This document shows, in pieces, positions 45,645-53,658 of a stretch of 64,000 nt of DNA. The first letter of the stretch is position 1, and each line of letters begins with the position of its first letter. Below the pieces are notes generated by a model. That model did not search any database. It was not told the DNA's origin and was given only the letters and a program-made list of their open reading frames with translations. The stretch comes from Arthrobacter zhaoxinii. Lineage in GTDB: Bacteria; Actinomycetota; Actinomycetes; Actinomycetales; Micrococcaceae. The position numbers and the translations under genes are program-made. Location of the stretch: positions 124,001 to 188,000 of the forward strand of contig NZ_JANFLT010000006.1 in NCBI RefSeq assembly GCF_024385505.1, given 5' to 3'.

Positions 45645-46826
45645 TCAGCGTACGGGCAACCATACGCTGGACTTGGCTGCACTGCGGGCTACGGCATCGA
45701 GGACTTCCTGGACCTGCAGTCCGTCAGCGAACGACGGCGCGGGTGCGGTTCCGGCGGCGATAGCCTCCACGAAGTCCTTGGCCTGGTGCACGAAGCCGTG
45801 TTCGTAGCCCAGCGAATGGCCGGCCGGCCACCACGCCGAGAGGTAGGGATGCTCCGGTTCGGTCACCATGATGCGGGTGAATCCCTGCCGGTCCGGCGGC
45901 AGCGTGTAATCCATAAAGCCCAGGAAATTCAGGTCCTCCAGGTCGAAGCTGATCGCACCGAGACTGCCGGAGATTTCCAGCCGGAACGCGTTCTTGCGCC
46001 CGGTGGCCATCCGGCTGGCTTCGAAGGAGCCCAGCACGCCGTCCTCGAACCGCCCGGTAAACAGGGCGACGTCGTCGACCGTCACCGGGCCTCGGGTGCC
46101 GGCCGCTCCGGCGCCTCCGCCCAGTCCGGTGCCGCGCTGTTCCGCGTCGGGCACGGGACGGGTGGGCACGAGGGTGGCGAGGGTGCCGCTGACCTCGGCC
46201 AGCGGGACCCCGGTGATGTACTGGGCCAGGTCGATGGCGTGCGCGCCCAGGTCGCCGAGGACGCCGGATCCGGCCTTGTCCTGCTGCAGCCGCCAGGTCA
46301 GCGGGGAGTCCTCGTCCACGAGCCAGTCCTGCAGGTACACGGCCCGGACCTGCCGCACCGTGCCGATGGCGCCCGATGCCACCAGGTTCCGGGCGTGCGT
46401 GGTGGCGGGCAGCCGCCGGTAGGTGAAGCCCACCATCGCCTGCACGCCCCGGGCTTCGGCGCGGGCGGCGGCGTCGGCCATCGCCCGTGCCTCTTTCACC
46501 GTGTTGGCCAGCGGCTTTTCGCAGAGCACGTGCTTGCCGGCGTCGAGCGCTGCAATGGCGATCTCCGCGTGGGAGGCACCGGGGGTGACGATGTCCACGA
46601 CGTCGATGTCCTCCCGGGTGACGGCCTCCCGCCAGTCGGTGGCGGACCCGGCCCAGCCCCATTTCCGCGCGGCATCCTGCGTCCGTTCTGCATCGCGGCC
46701 CACCAGCAGCTCCATCTGCGGCTGCAGGGGCAGATCGAAGAACCGGGGAGCCACCCGCCAGGCCTGCGAGTGGGCCGCCCCCATAAAGCCGTGCCCCACC
46801 AGTGCCACCCTCAGCGGCTTGTTCAT
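45645..46826 (-). CDS. Gfo/Idh/MocA-family oxidoreductase
   Basis: A 393-residue NAD(P)-dependent dehydrogenase. The Rossmann motif VALVGHGFMGAAHSQAWR is at the start, the EKP motif is in HVLCEKPLANT, and the C-terminal catalytic Lys/His region is in the sandwich domain (GDLGAHAIDLAQYITG). The family oxidises sugars and inositols. It is divergent from the ROK regulator, with a 270-base intergenic region, so its operon is likely under that repressor. Confidence 0.92.
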   Translation of the reverse strand: MNKPLRVALVGHGFMGAAHSQAWRVAPRFFDLPLQPQMELLVGRDAERTQDAARKWGWAGSATDWREAVTREDIDVVDIVTPGASHAEIAIAALDAGKHVLCEKPLANTVKEARAMADAAARAEARGVQAMVGFTYRRLPATTHARNLVASGAIGTVRQVRAVYLQDWLVDEDSPLTWRLQQDKAGSGVLGDLGAHAIDLAQYITGVPLAEVSGTLATLVPTRPVPDAEQRGTGLGGGAGAAGTRGPVTVDDVALFTGRFEDGVLGSFEASRMATGRKNAFRLEISGSLGAISFDLEDLNFLGFMDYTLPPDRQGFTRIMVTEPEHPYLSAWWPAGHSLGYEHGFVHQAKDFVEAIAAGTAPAPSFADGLQVQEVLDAVARSAAKSSVWLPVR

Positions 46827-47096
46827 GTTTTCTCCTTTGTGCTGTGCTGCATTTGAGACCGTGCGCCCGCCCAGGAAGACTGTGCATTAGGCAAAGACAG
46901 CGGAGGTTGCCTGCGCCAGCAAGATTGTCCTGCGTTGCGATACGCGTCACAATAACAGAAGTCAGGCGATTGCGGTCCAACATACTACTGGGCATCGACA
47001 TAAGTACGGGACACCTGATGGAGGGGTGATTTCCGCTTCCGCGACGGACCATTTCGAAGCAGCACGGCAGTGGCGATCCCATGTTTGAATTGCCCG
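46827..47096. promoter_or_regulatory. Divergent intergenic region between Gfo/Idh and ROK genes
   Basis: A 270-base divergent gap that should hold promoters for both the Gfo/Idh-isomerase operon and the ROK gene. It is more AT-rich around 46940-47000 (CAATAACAGAAGTCAGG, CATACTACTGG). I could not identify a convincing palindrome. Confidence 0.5.
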
Positions 47097-48290
47097 GTGA
47101 TCGAACTCAGGAATAACCCCGCCGCCCCCGGCGCCAGCGAACTTGTCCAGCTCCTGCGGGACGGGCAGCCCCGCACCCGCAGCGAGCTGGCCGATCTGGT
47201 GGGGGTGGCCCGCTCCACCATCACGCTGCGGCTGGAGGCGCTCATGGACCTCGGGCTCGTGGCGCCCCTCGAAGACGCCGTGTCCGCCGGCGGGCGGCCG
47301 TCCTCCCGGTTCGCACTACAGACGGGGGCACGCGTGGTCCTGGGGGTCGACGTCGGCGCGAGCCACCTGCGTGTGGGCCTCACCGATCTGGTCGGCAACG
47401 CTCTGGCCGATGCCTCCCGCGACCTGCCGGTCAGTGACGGGCCGGTGGCGGTGCTGGACACCGTGGTGGAGCTCGGGACTGCGCTGCTGGCTTCGACCGG
47501 GCGGTCCGCTGCCGAGCTGCTCGCCGTCGGCGTCGGCCTGCCAGGGCCCGTGGAGCACCGCACCGGCCGCCCGATTAACCCGCCGATCATGCCCGGCTGG
47601 CACGGCTTCGACGTCCCCGGCTACCTGCAGGAATCCTTCCCCGTCCCGGTGCTGGTGGACAACGACGTCAACGTGATGTCGATGGGGGAGCGCGAGGCCG
47701 CGTGGCCCGACGTCGAGAACCTGGTCTTCGTGAAGGTGGCCACCGGCATCGGCGCCGGGATTATCAGCAACGGCGCCCTGCTGCGCGGCGCCGACGGGGT
47801 GGCCGGGGACATCGGGCACATCCGGGTGCCTAGCGGCGAGGACCTGCTGTGCCGGTGCGGGAACCGCGGCTGCCTGGAGGCGCTGGCTGCCGGACCCGCT
47901 GTCGCCACCCGGCTGCGTTCTCTGGGGCTGGCTGCGGAGGACGGGCGCGACGTCGTTGCCCTGGTCCACTCGGGCAACCAGGAGGCAGTGCAGGCGGTGC
48001 GGCAGGCCGGCCGCGAGGTGGGCGAGGTCCTCGCCACCTGCCTGAGCATGCTCAACCCCGAGGTGGTTGTGTTCGGCGGGTCGATGGCTCTGGCCGGCGA
48101 GCACTTCATTGCCGGGGTGCGTGAAGTGGTCTATTCGCGCACGATGCCGCTGGCCACCCAGCACCTGCGGATTGTGCAGTCCGCGTCCGGGCTCGACGCC
48201 GGGATGCTGGGTGCGTCCCAGCTTGCCATCCAGCATGCACTGTCTGCGGAGAGTGTGGAGCGGATGCTGGCGGGGCGGGTGGGGGTTTAG
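47097..48290 (+). CDS. ROK-family transcriptional regulator
   Basis: A 397-residue ROK repressor: an N-terminal winged helix (SELVQLLRDGQPRTRSELAD, RSTITLRLEALMDLGL), then a sugar-kinase-like ROK domain with VLGVDVGASHLRVGL, VGLPGPVEHRTG, and the zinc site CRCGNRGCLEALA. It would bind a sugar or sugar phosphate and control the neighbouring sugar genes on both sides. GTG 47097 is selected as a start close to the helix; GTG 47070 is a longer option. Both lack a strong Shine-Dalgarno sequence. Confidence 0.88.
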   Translation: MIELRNNPAAPGASELVQLLRDGQPRTRSELADLVGVARSTITLRLEALMDLGLVAPLEDAVSAGGRPSSRFALQTGARVVLGVDVGASHLRVGLTDLVGNALADASRDLPVSDGPVAVLDTVVELGTALLASTGRSAAELLAVGVGLPGPVEHRTGRPINPPIMPGWHGFDVPGYLQESFPVPVLVDNDVNVMSMGEREAAWPDVENLVFVKVATGIGAGIISNGALLRGADGVAGDIGHIRVPSGEDLLCRCGNRGCLEALAAGPAVATRLRSLGLAAEDGRDVVALVHSGNQEAVQAVRQAGREVGEVLATCLSMLNPEVVVFGGSMALAGEHFIAGVREVVYSRTMPLATQHLRIVQSASGLDAGMLGASQLAIQHALSAESVERMLAGRVGV

Positions 48291-48361
48291 GGCTGGTTGG
48301 CGCCGCCGCCTAAACTGAGGGTGCCTAATCTTCGAGCCGCACCTTTGGGAGAACCACCCGC

Positions 48362-49516
48362 ATGATCACCACCCCCATCACCCCGTCCCTGGTCCGCGGT
48401 GCCGCGGAACTCGAAACGACATCGCGCGGGCTGCGGCCGCACCGGCTGCCGGGCTGGGTTCGTACCCGGTTCCCCGATCCGCAGCTGCTCAAGGTGGAAA
48501 GCGAGCCGTCCGGCGTCCGGCTGGCGCTGACGACGACGGCGGAGGTCCTGGCGGTTGTGACGCACCCGTCCCGGATGGTTTACCGTGGCGCGGACCGGCC
48601 CCGGGGCAGTCTTGATCTGGTGGTTGACGGGAAGTTGCTCGAGAGCGACGAGCTCACCGGCGGCGACTACGTCGAGATGGATATGTCGACCGGGGCCGTG
48701 ACTCCTTTTGAAGGTCCGTCGCATACCAGCGTCTTCCGGCTGCCGGCGGGCGAAAAGGTTGTGGAGGTATGGCTGCCGCACAACGAGTCCGTCGAGCTGG
48801 TCGAGATGCGCTCGGACGCTCCGGTGGCACCGTATACCTCGGGCAAACCCGTCTGGCTGCACCACGGCAGCTCAATCAGCCACGGTTCAAATGCCGCCAC
48901 GCCATCCTCTATCTGGCCTGTGGTTGCAGCCCAGCTCGGCGGCGTCGAGCTTCATAATCTTGGTCTGGGCGGCAGTGCCCTGGTTGATCCGTTCACCGCG
49001 CAGGTGATGCGGGATACCCCGGCCGATCTGATCAGCGTGAAGCTGGGCATCAACGTGGTAAATATGGATTCCATGCGGCTGCGGGCTTTTGTGCCTGCGG
49101 TGCACGGTTTCCTGGACACGATCCGCGAGGGACATCCGGAGACACCTCTGATGCTCATTTCGCCCATCTTCTGCGGTATCCATGAGGACACTCCGGGGCC
49201 CGGTGCCTTTGACCCGGCGTCGTTCGGCACGGAGCAGGTTCGGTTTGTCGCTACAGGTTCACCGGAGGGTGTGGCTGCTGGGCAGCTGACGCTGCGGGTG
49301 ATCCGCGAGGCGTTGGAGTCACTCGTGGCCCGCCGGGCGGACGATCCGAACCTGTACTTCCTGGACGGCCTGAGTCTCTACGGGGCCGAGGATGCCGAGG
49401 CGCATCCGCTACCCGACGCGCTGCATCCGGATACGGATACGCACCGGTTGATCGGGGAGCGGTTTGCTGAGTATGCGTTCGCGGGTAGCGGGCCGTTCAA
49501 GGGGTACACAAGCTAG
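48362..49516 (+). CDS. SGNH/GDSL-family hydrolase
   Basis: A 384-residue hydrolase of the GDSL-like lipase family. An N-terminal beta-rich domain of about 140 residues precedes the SGNH core: HHGSSISHGSNA (serine elbow), NLGLGGSALVDP (block II), LGINVVNM (block III), and DALHPDTDTHRLIG with the catalytic Asp/His. No signal peptide is present. It may deacetylate sugars entering the pathway. GGGAGAACC precedes the start. Its 3' end overlaps the convergent SIR2 gene by 20 bases. Confidence 0.87.
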   Translation: MITTPITPSLVRGAAELETTSRGLRPHRLPGWVRTRFPDPQLLKVESEPSGVRLALTTTAEVLAVVTHPSRMVYRGADRPRGSLDLVVDGKLLESDELTGGDYVEMDMSTGAVTPFEGPSHTSVFRLPAGEKVVEVWLPHNESVELVEMRSDAPVAPYTSGKPVWLHHGSSISHGSNAATPSSIWPVVAAQLGGVELHNLGLGGSALVDPFTAQVMRDTPADLISVKLGINVVNMDSMRLRAFVPAVHGFLDTIREGHPETPLMLISPIFCGIHEDTPGPGAFDPASFGTEQVRFVATGSPEGVAAGQLTLRVIREALESLVARRADDPNLYFLDGLSLYGAEDAEAHPLPDALHPDTDTHRLIGERFAEYAFAGSGPFKGYTS

Positions 49517-51065
49517 GGGAGCTAGCGCCAAGCTCTGCCAGCATCTCCCGCAGTCGCACGCCTCCACTGCTTTGAGCTTCATCGTCTGTGAGGCGCTTAC
49601 CCAGATCCAGCAGGGTTTCCCGCAGGGAACGCTCGGATTCGGTCAATGCTCCTTCGTAGCCCTCGGTCAAAAGATACGAATGGCTGTCTGTGGACAGGGC
49701 CACGAGAAGATCCAGGAAGATTTCGAGGGTCCGTCCTGCCGCGGTACTTGATTCCTCACCCATAGGGACCACATTGAGCTGGGAAACCATCCGTCGGTCC
49801 AGGGGATCCGCGGACAGCATCAGCGCCGTTGCGGACCCATCCTCTGTCTGAGGTTCCGGAGGAAGGGCCCGCTTAACGTCGTGCAGGATCTCGTGGAAGT
49901 GGTCATCGGCAAGGCCGAAGCCGACGAACAGGATGTGCTGCGTCATGAGGGTGGCTTTCACCAGGGCCGAGAGCGCGTTGCGTGATGTGTTGAAACCAAG
50001 ATAATCGTCGCGGGTGAGGACGATCGAGTCAGGGTTTGTTACCGAACCATGCAGTTTGAGCAGCCAGTCGTCGTTCTCCCCGCCGCCGTCAGGAATCACC
50101 GACCGGGGGACGCCGGAGTCGTTCGAGGCGAATTCAAAAAGTTCGTCATAGTTGAGGGTGATTGCCTCCCGGCTGCCCAGACTGGCGAGGAGTGCCGGTG
50201 CCAAACCGTAGCGTTTCAGTTCCACCAGATCGGCGATGGTCTGATTGAAACTCCGACCACCCGCTTCGGAGCGTTCCTCATAGATAGAGCGCAGAATGCC
50301 GGCCTGGTCCAGATGCCCGCGCTTCTTGAGTGACTTACATTCATCGTCTGACAGCTGCGCGGCTGTCGCCAGACGGGCGAGGAGATCGTTCCAGCTCGGT
50401 GCACCGGCACTCATGCTGACGCCCGCGCCCATGAAGGGAACAAGCTTGCCGTCCCGGGCATGCGCGCCTAATCGTGCAGCGTGCTCCTGCAGCTCCCGAT
50501 CGAGGGGTTTCCACCAGTCCGGCTGACGTTTCCGAAGCTCCTGGGCGAAGGCGAAGTCCTTTTCGTTCATGAGGACCAGCGCTACGTCGACGCCGAACTC
50601 GGCCGCCGCACTGCGTGCCTCCTGGAGAAGCCGCTGAATCACGTCGCCGCGCACCAGTCCCGCCCCGCCGCCGCCGGTACCGAAAAGCGGCATGGCCAGC
50701 AAGGGAACGGGACGGGACGGGTCGCCGTTCGCAGCCCGCCGCCGTCGTTCACATTGCTCCGCTGCGACTCGAATGAATTCACGCAACGGCGGAACCAGAT
50801 CCTCGACCGAGGAAATGCCGTAATACGGAACAGCAGTGAGGACCGGTAGAGGTTCCTCAGCAGGCCAGACATCGAGGGGCTGCGCGAGCTTAGCCCCGTT
50901 GACGAAGTCGGCATCCCTGCTGCCGGCTATCACTGCTTCCAGCCCGGGGAGAGCCTCCCGCCAGTGCCCAGCAATGTTGTAAGTGCGATCGGTCGGAAGC
51001 AGCCATGCATCGCAAGCGAAGTTGGTCAGGCTGCCTCTGGTCACGAAGACGTGTGATTCCCCCAT
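49497..51065 (-). CDS. Macro domain-SIR2-like NADase fusion protein
   Basis: A 522-residue cytoplasmic protein. Residues 1-180 read as a macro domain: RGSLTNFACDAWLLPTDR (residues 10-27), AVPYYG, and the phosphate loop FGTGGGG (128-134) with VALVLMNEKDFAF. Such domains bind ADP-ribose or its derivatives. Residues 205-400 are SIR2-like: FMGAGVS (211-217), TLNYDELFE (303-311), KLHGS (337-341) and FVGFGLADDHF (380-390), the layout of defence-type NADases rather than deacetylases. No zinc CxxC pairs are seen. It is last in the operon with the ARG-phosphatase gene (68-base gap). A role as an NAD+-depleting effector sensed by its macro domain is inferred. Confidence 0.85.
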   Translation of the reverse strand: MGESHVFVTRGSLTNFACDAWLLPTDRTYNIAGHWREALPGLEAVIAGSRDADFVNGAKLAQPLDVWPAEEPLPVLTAVPYYGISSVEDLVPPLREFIRVAAEQCERRRRAANGDPSRPVPLLAMPLFGTGGGGAGLVRGDVIQRLLQEARSAAAEFGVDVALVLMNEKDFAFAQELRKRQPDWWKPLDRELQEHAARLGAHARDGKLVPFMGAGVSMSAGAPSWNDLLARLATAAQLSDDECKSLKKRGHLDQAGILRSIYEERSEAGGRSFNQTIADLVELKRYGLAPALLASLGSREAITLNYDELFEFASNDSGVPRSVIPDGGGENDDWLLKLHGSVTNPDSIVLTRDDYLGFNTSRNALSALVKATLMTQHILFVGFGLADDHFHEILHDVKRALPPEPQTEDGSATALMLSADPLDRRMVSQLNVVPMGEESSTAAGRTLEIFLDLLVALSTDSHSYLLTEGYEGALTESERSLRETLLDLGKRLTDDEAQSSGGVRLREMLAELGASSPSLCTP

Positions 51066-51133
51066 ATGAAATTCCTACCACGGTCGGCCCCTGGTCCACG
51101 TATTGGTGGATCCAGAGGCCGGTCCGGCCCGAA

Positions 51134-52618
51134 TTACGCGGAGGGTCGATCCGCCGCCTCGGCAGCCAGCAGCTCCCGGAACGCCGGATTCGGGTGGGCG
51201 TTGGGGAGTGCCCGACGCACATGCTCCAGCGCCTCCAACGGAGTCACCCCGGCTACCCGCGCGCCGTAGAGCGCGGCAACCGTCGGCGTCCGCGACTCGG
51301 CCCGTACACAGTGCAGCAGCACCTTCTTGCCCTCGGCACGGAAACGTTCGACGGCGGCGGCAGCCTCCTGCAGCACGTACCCGGCGTAGGCATTGGAATC
51401 CGCGGCAGCCGAATCGACGAGCCAGAACGTGGCATGGTTCTCCGGCGCGATGCCGGGGACATCCGTCGTTCCCAGCCGGCACAGCGAAACCACTGCATCA
51501 ATGCCCAATTCGGCAGTCCTGGCCACAGCGCCCACGCCGCCGAGCCAGACGCCGTCGTCGTCCGGGTGCTGGACCAGGACATCGGTCCGGCTCCACGAGC
51601 TGTAATCGTGGTGCTCGGCGCGCGGCCACTCCTGCGTGCGACGTCCCGCCCCGGAGGCGAGTTCGACGCCGAGCGTCATCAGGTCGTGCGCCCGCAGACC
51701 CGGCCAGCCGTGCAGGTTACGGCGCCATTCAAACGGAACGGCGGAGTAGCCGTAGGCCGCGCCCAGCAGGGAGCCGGCTATAGCGGCCACCGTGTCGGTG
51801 TCCCGGCCGCCGCGGACCGCCTCTTCCAGTCCGGCCCGGAGATGGTCGGGTCCGGACGCGGTGCGCGTGGTGGAGATGGCGCTCCACGCACCCTGGAGTG
51901 CTTCCACCACCCAACCGTTCTTCGCGAAATCGCGCGGCCGGGAGCGTTCGGCCGTTTTGACCCGTTCCAGCCACACCGCGGCGCGGTCCGCCGGCAGCAG
52001 GGGCAGGCCGGTGCGGATGTCCAGCTTTCCGGTCAGGACGGCGTCGCGGATGGCAACGCACCACAGCCCGCAGGCTTCCTGGGCGTCGTCTTCGACGTGA
52101 GTCAGCGCGCTGAGCACGCCGGCCGCCTCCATGAGCTCGGCGGGCTCCCGGTCCAGATAGGCCAGGGCCAGAGGAGCGGTGCGCATCAGGGAGCCGTTGC
52201 CGGCACTGCGGCCTGCGCGGGTGTGGAACTCCTGCGCGGCACGGGTGAAATCGGCGGCCGTCGGGTCGGTCCGGCCGTCGTCGCTGGCGATGCGGCGGGC
52301 GCGGGCGACGACGTTGCTGGTCTGCGCGCCGACGTCCTTGGCATCGCGTGCCCATGCGGTCCAGGAGCGGACCACGGATGTGAGCGCTTCCGGTGTGGCT
52401 CCGGCGTCGAGGAATGCTTCGGCGATGGGGATGGCCATGGAGGTGTCGTCGGTCCATTCGGCCGGGTCGAACCCGAACGGGCCCTCGCCCTTCATAGTGA
52501 CCTCGGCGCCGTCCGGCAGGGGAGCGCCGAATTCGTAGCCGGCGCCGAGGGCATCTCCGGCGGCGAGGGCGACGAGGACACCGGCGGCGCGGTGGTTCTG
52601 CTGTGAGTTCAGGTTCAT
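51134..52618 (-). CDS. ADP-ribosylglycohydrolase fused to dual-specificity-type phosphatase
   Basis: A 494-residue fusion. Residues 1-320 are an ADP-ribosylglycohydrolase (DraG/ARG) with both metal motifs, WTDDTSMAI (residues 55-63) and GRDTDTVAAIAGSLLG, plus SAGNGSLMRTAPLAL. Residues 345-490 are a DSP/tyrosine-phosphatase-like domain with the C-x5-R loop HCVRAESRTPTVAAL. ARG enzymes remove ADP-ribose from proteins or nucleic acid; the phosphatase may act on ADP-ribose-phosphate products. GGAGG precedes ATG 52618 and the stop of the ARPP-1 gene overlaps it (ATGA), so translation is coupled. Confidence 0.88.
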   Translation of the reverse strand: MNLNSQQNHRAAGVLVALAAGDALGAGYEFGAPLPDGAEVTMKGEGPFGFDPAEWTDDTSMAIPIAEAFLDAGATPEALTSVVRSWTAWARDAKDVGAQTSNVVARARRIASDDGRTDPTAADFTRAAQEFHTRAGRSAGNGSLMRTAPLALAYLDREPAELMEAAGVLSALTHVEDDAQEACGLWCVAIRDAVLTGKLDIRTGLPLLPADRAAVWLERVKTAERSRPRDFAKNGWVVEALQGAWSAISTTRTASGPDHLRAGLEEAVRGGRDTDTVAAIAGSLLGAAYGYSAVPFEWRRNLHGWPGLRAHDLMTLGVELASGAGRRTQEWPRAEHHDYSSWSRTDVLVQHPDDDGVWLGGVGAVARTAELGIDAVVSLCRLGTTDVPGIAPENHATFWLVDSAAADSNAYAGYVLQEAAAAVERFRAEGKKVLLHCVRAESRTPTVAALYGARVAGVTPLEALEHVRRALPNAHPNPAFRELLAAEAADRPSA

Positions 52619-53568
52619 AGGGCCTCCATAAGTGGATGTTTGGTGTTCCAGCAAGATAGGTGGGCGAGCTGCTGCTGGCTCCGGGGAGATTGGATGGCAA
52701 TTCCTGCCGCTGTGACCGCACCAATGGTCCCGGAGACCGGACGGCTTTGAGGCATGTGGTGTTCGATGTCTTCTGCCGGAAAGGGACCGTCGGAAAGCGG
52801 TCCGAAGTTTAGTGCCTGGACAACTCCGGCAAAGTCCCGGGCCAGCTGTCCCGAAGTAGGGCCGGAATGCTGTGCCTGTGAGGGCATCAGCGTAACGTCC
52901 AGCAGTGTCGAAGCGACGAGCTGGCGGTAATGCCGGCGGAACAGGGCGCTGGTACCGAAGATTTCCAGGAGCAACGGCCGGTTGCCGACACCGATGACGA
53001 CGCCGCGCTGGCCATCCAGTAGCTTCGGAAACATTTTGCCGTTGCGCAGTTCGTCTTGGTTGGCACGGTCCAGATGATCCAACAGCGAATCGGTCGCGGA
53101 TGGTCCTAAGACGGTGCCGAAACGGCTGACCCGTTCCCAGACCCGGCCCTGACCGTCGCGGGGACGGTGCGAGGTGCCGGCAAGCACGAGCTCGGATCGA
53201 ACGTTCAGGGGTGCCCGCCGGGCCTGACGGCGATGGTTGTTTTGGCCGTGTTCCCATCGGCCGGCTTCCACACAGTAGGTGTCGATGTCCCGGGTTTCGC
53301 CGGCACCGAGAACGACGTCGCGGACGCAGGTGCGGTGTTGCTGGCCGCCTTCCAGCAGTTCGCCGTCGAGCAGAAGGGCCGGTTTCCGGCCGTTGTTGGT
53401 GACCGTCAGTCGGCCTACCTCGGGACCATTGGCCAGTTCGGAGACGCTGACATCCGCATTGGTACCGGTGGCGATGTCCAGGGTCCCGGTGGCGGCTGTC
53501 CACACGGGGAAAACGGTAAGCGGGCCCAGAGTGCTGCCTGCACCGACGTGCAATGAGGGAACTTCCAT
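52615..53568 (-). CDS. ARPP-1-like protein of NAD/ADP-ribose conflict systems
   Basis: A 317-residue protein that I recognise as ARPP-1-like, a domain named for association with ADP-ribosylglycohydrolase and rhodanese-phosphatase genes. It shows GPLTVFPVW near the N-terminus, ALLLDGELLEGGQQHRT, RSELVLAGTSHRP, and a C-terminal GIAIQSPRSQQQLAHLSCW. There is no catalytic motif that I can name. It is the first gene of the operon (GGAGGTCCTT before ATG 53568) and is coupled to the ARG-DSP gene. Its function is unproven; it may recruit or bind an ADP-ribosylated target. Confidence 0.75.
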   Translation of the reverse strand: MEVPSLHVGAGSTLGPLTVFPVWTAATGTLDIATGTNADVSVSELANGPEVGRLTVTNNGRKPALLLDGELLEGGQQHRTCVRDVVLGAGETRDIDTYCVEAGRWEHGQNNHRRQARRAPLNVRSELVLAGTSHRPRDGQGRVWERVSRFGTVLGPSATDSLLDHLDRANQDELRNGKMFPKLLDGQRGVVIGVGNRPLLLEIFGTSALFRRHYRQLVASTLLDVTLMPSQAQHSGPTSGQLARDFAGVVQALNFGPLSDGPFPAEDIEHHMPQSRPVSGTIGAVTAAGIAIQSPRSQQQLAHLSCWNTKHPLMEAL

Positions 53569-53658
53569 AAGGACCTCCAATCTTTTGAGCAGTTATGCGC
53601 TAATCTCTTCAGTATGCACGTCTTGCATCTTTTGCGCAACACTGCGATAAATAGTTCT
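53569..53658. promoter_or_regulatory. Divergent promoter region with TTGCGCAA palindrome
   Basis: This 90-base gap separates the ARPP-1 operon from the NrtR-like gene, so both promoters lie here. It contains TTGCGCAA (53632-53639), a perfect 8-bp palindrome, and a nearby TTGCAT. It is a likely regulator site, although it overlaps the start of the longer ORF beginning at 53614. Confidence 0.45.

Noticed and set aside
49497-51065. A classical Sir2 protein deacetylase
   Set aside because: The zinc-binding CxxC pairs and deacetylase motifs are absent; the motifs fit defence-type SIR2 NADases.
51005-52606. A 533-codon plus-strand open frame opposite the ARG-phosphatase gene
   Set aside because: The opposite strand has intact ARG and phosphatase motifs, so this is an overlap artefact.
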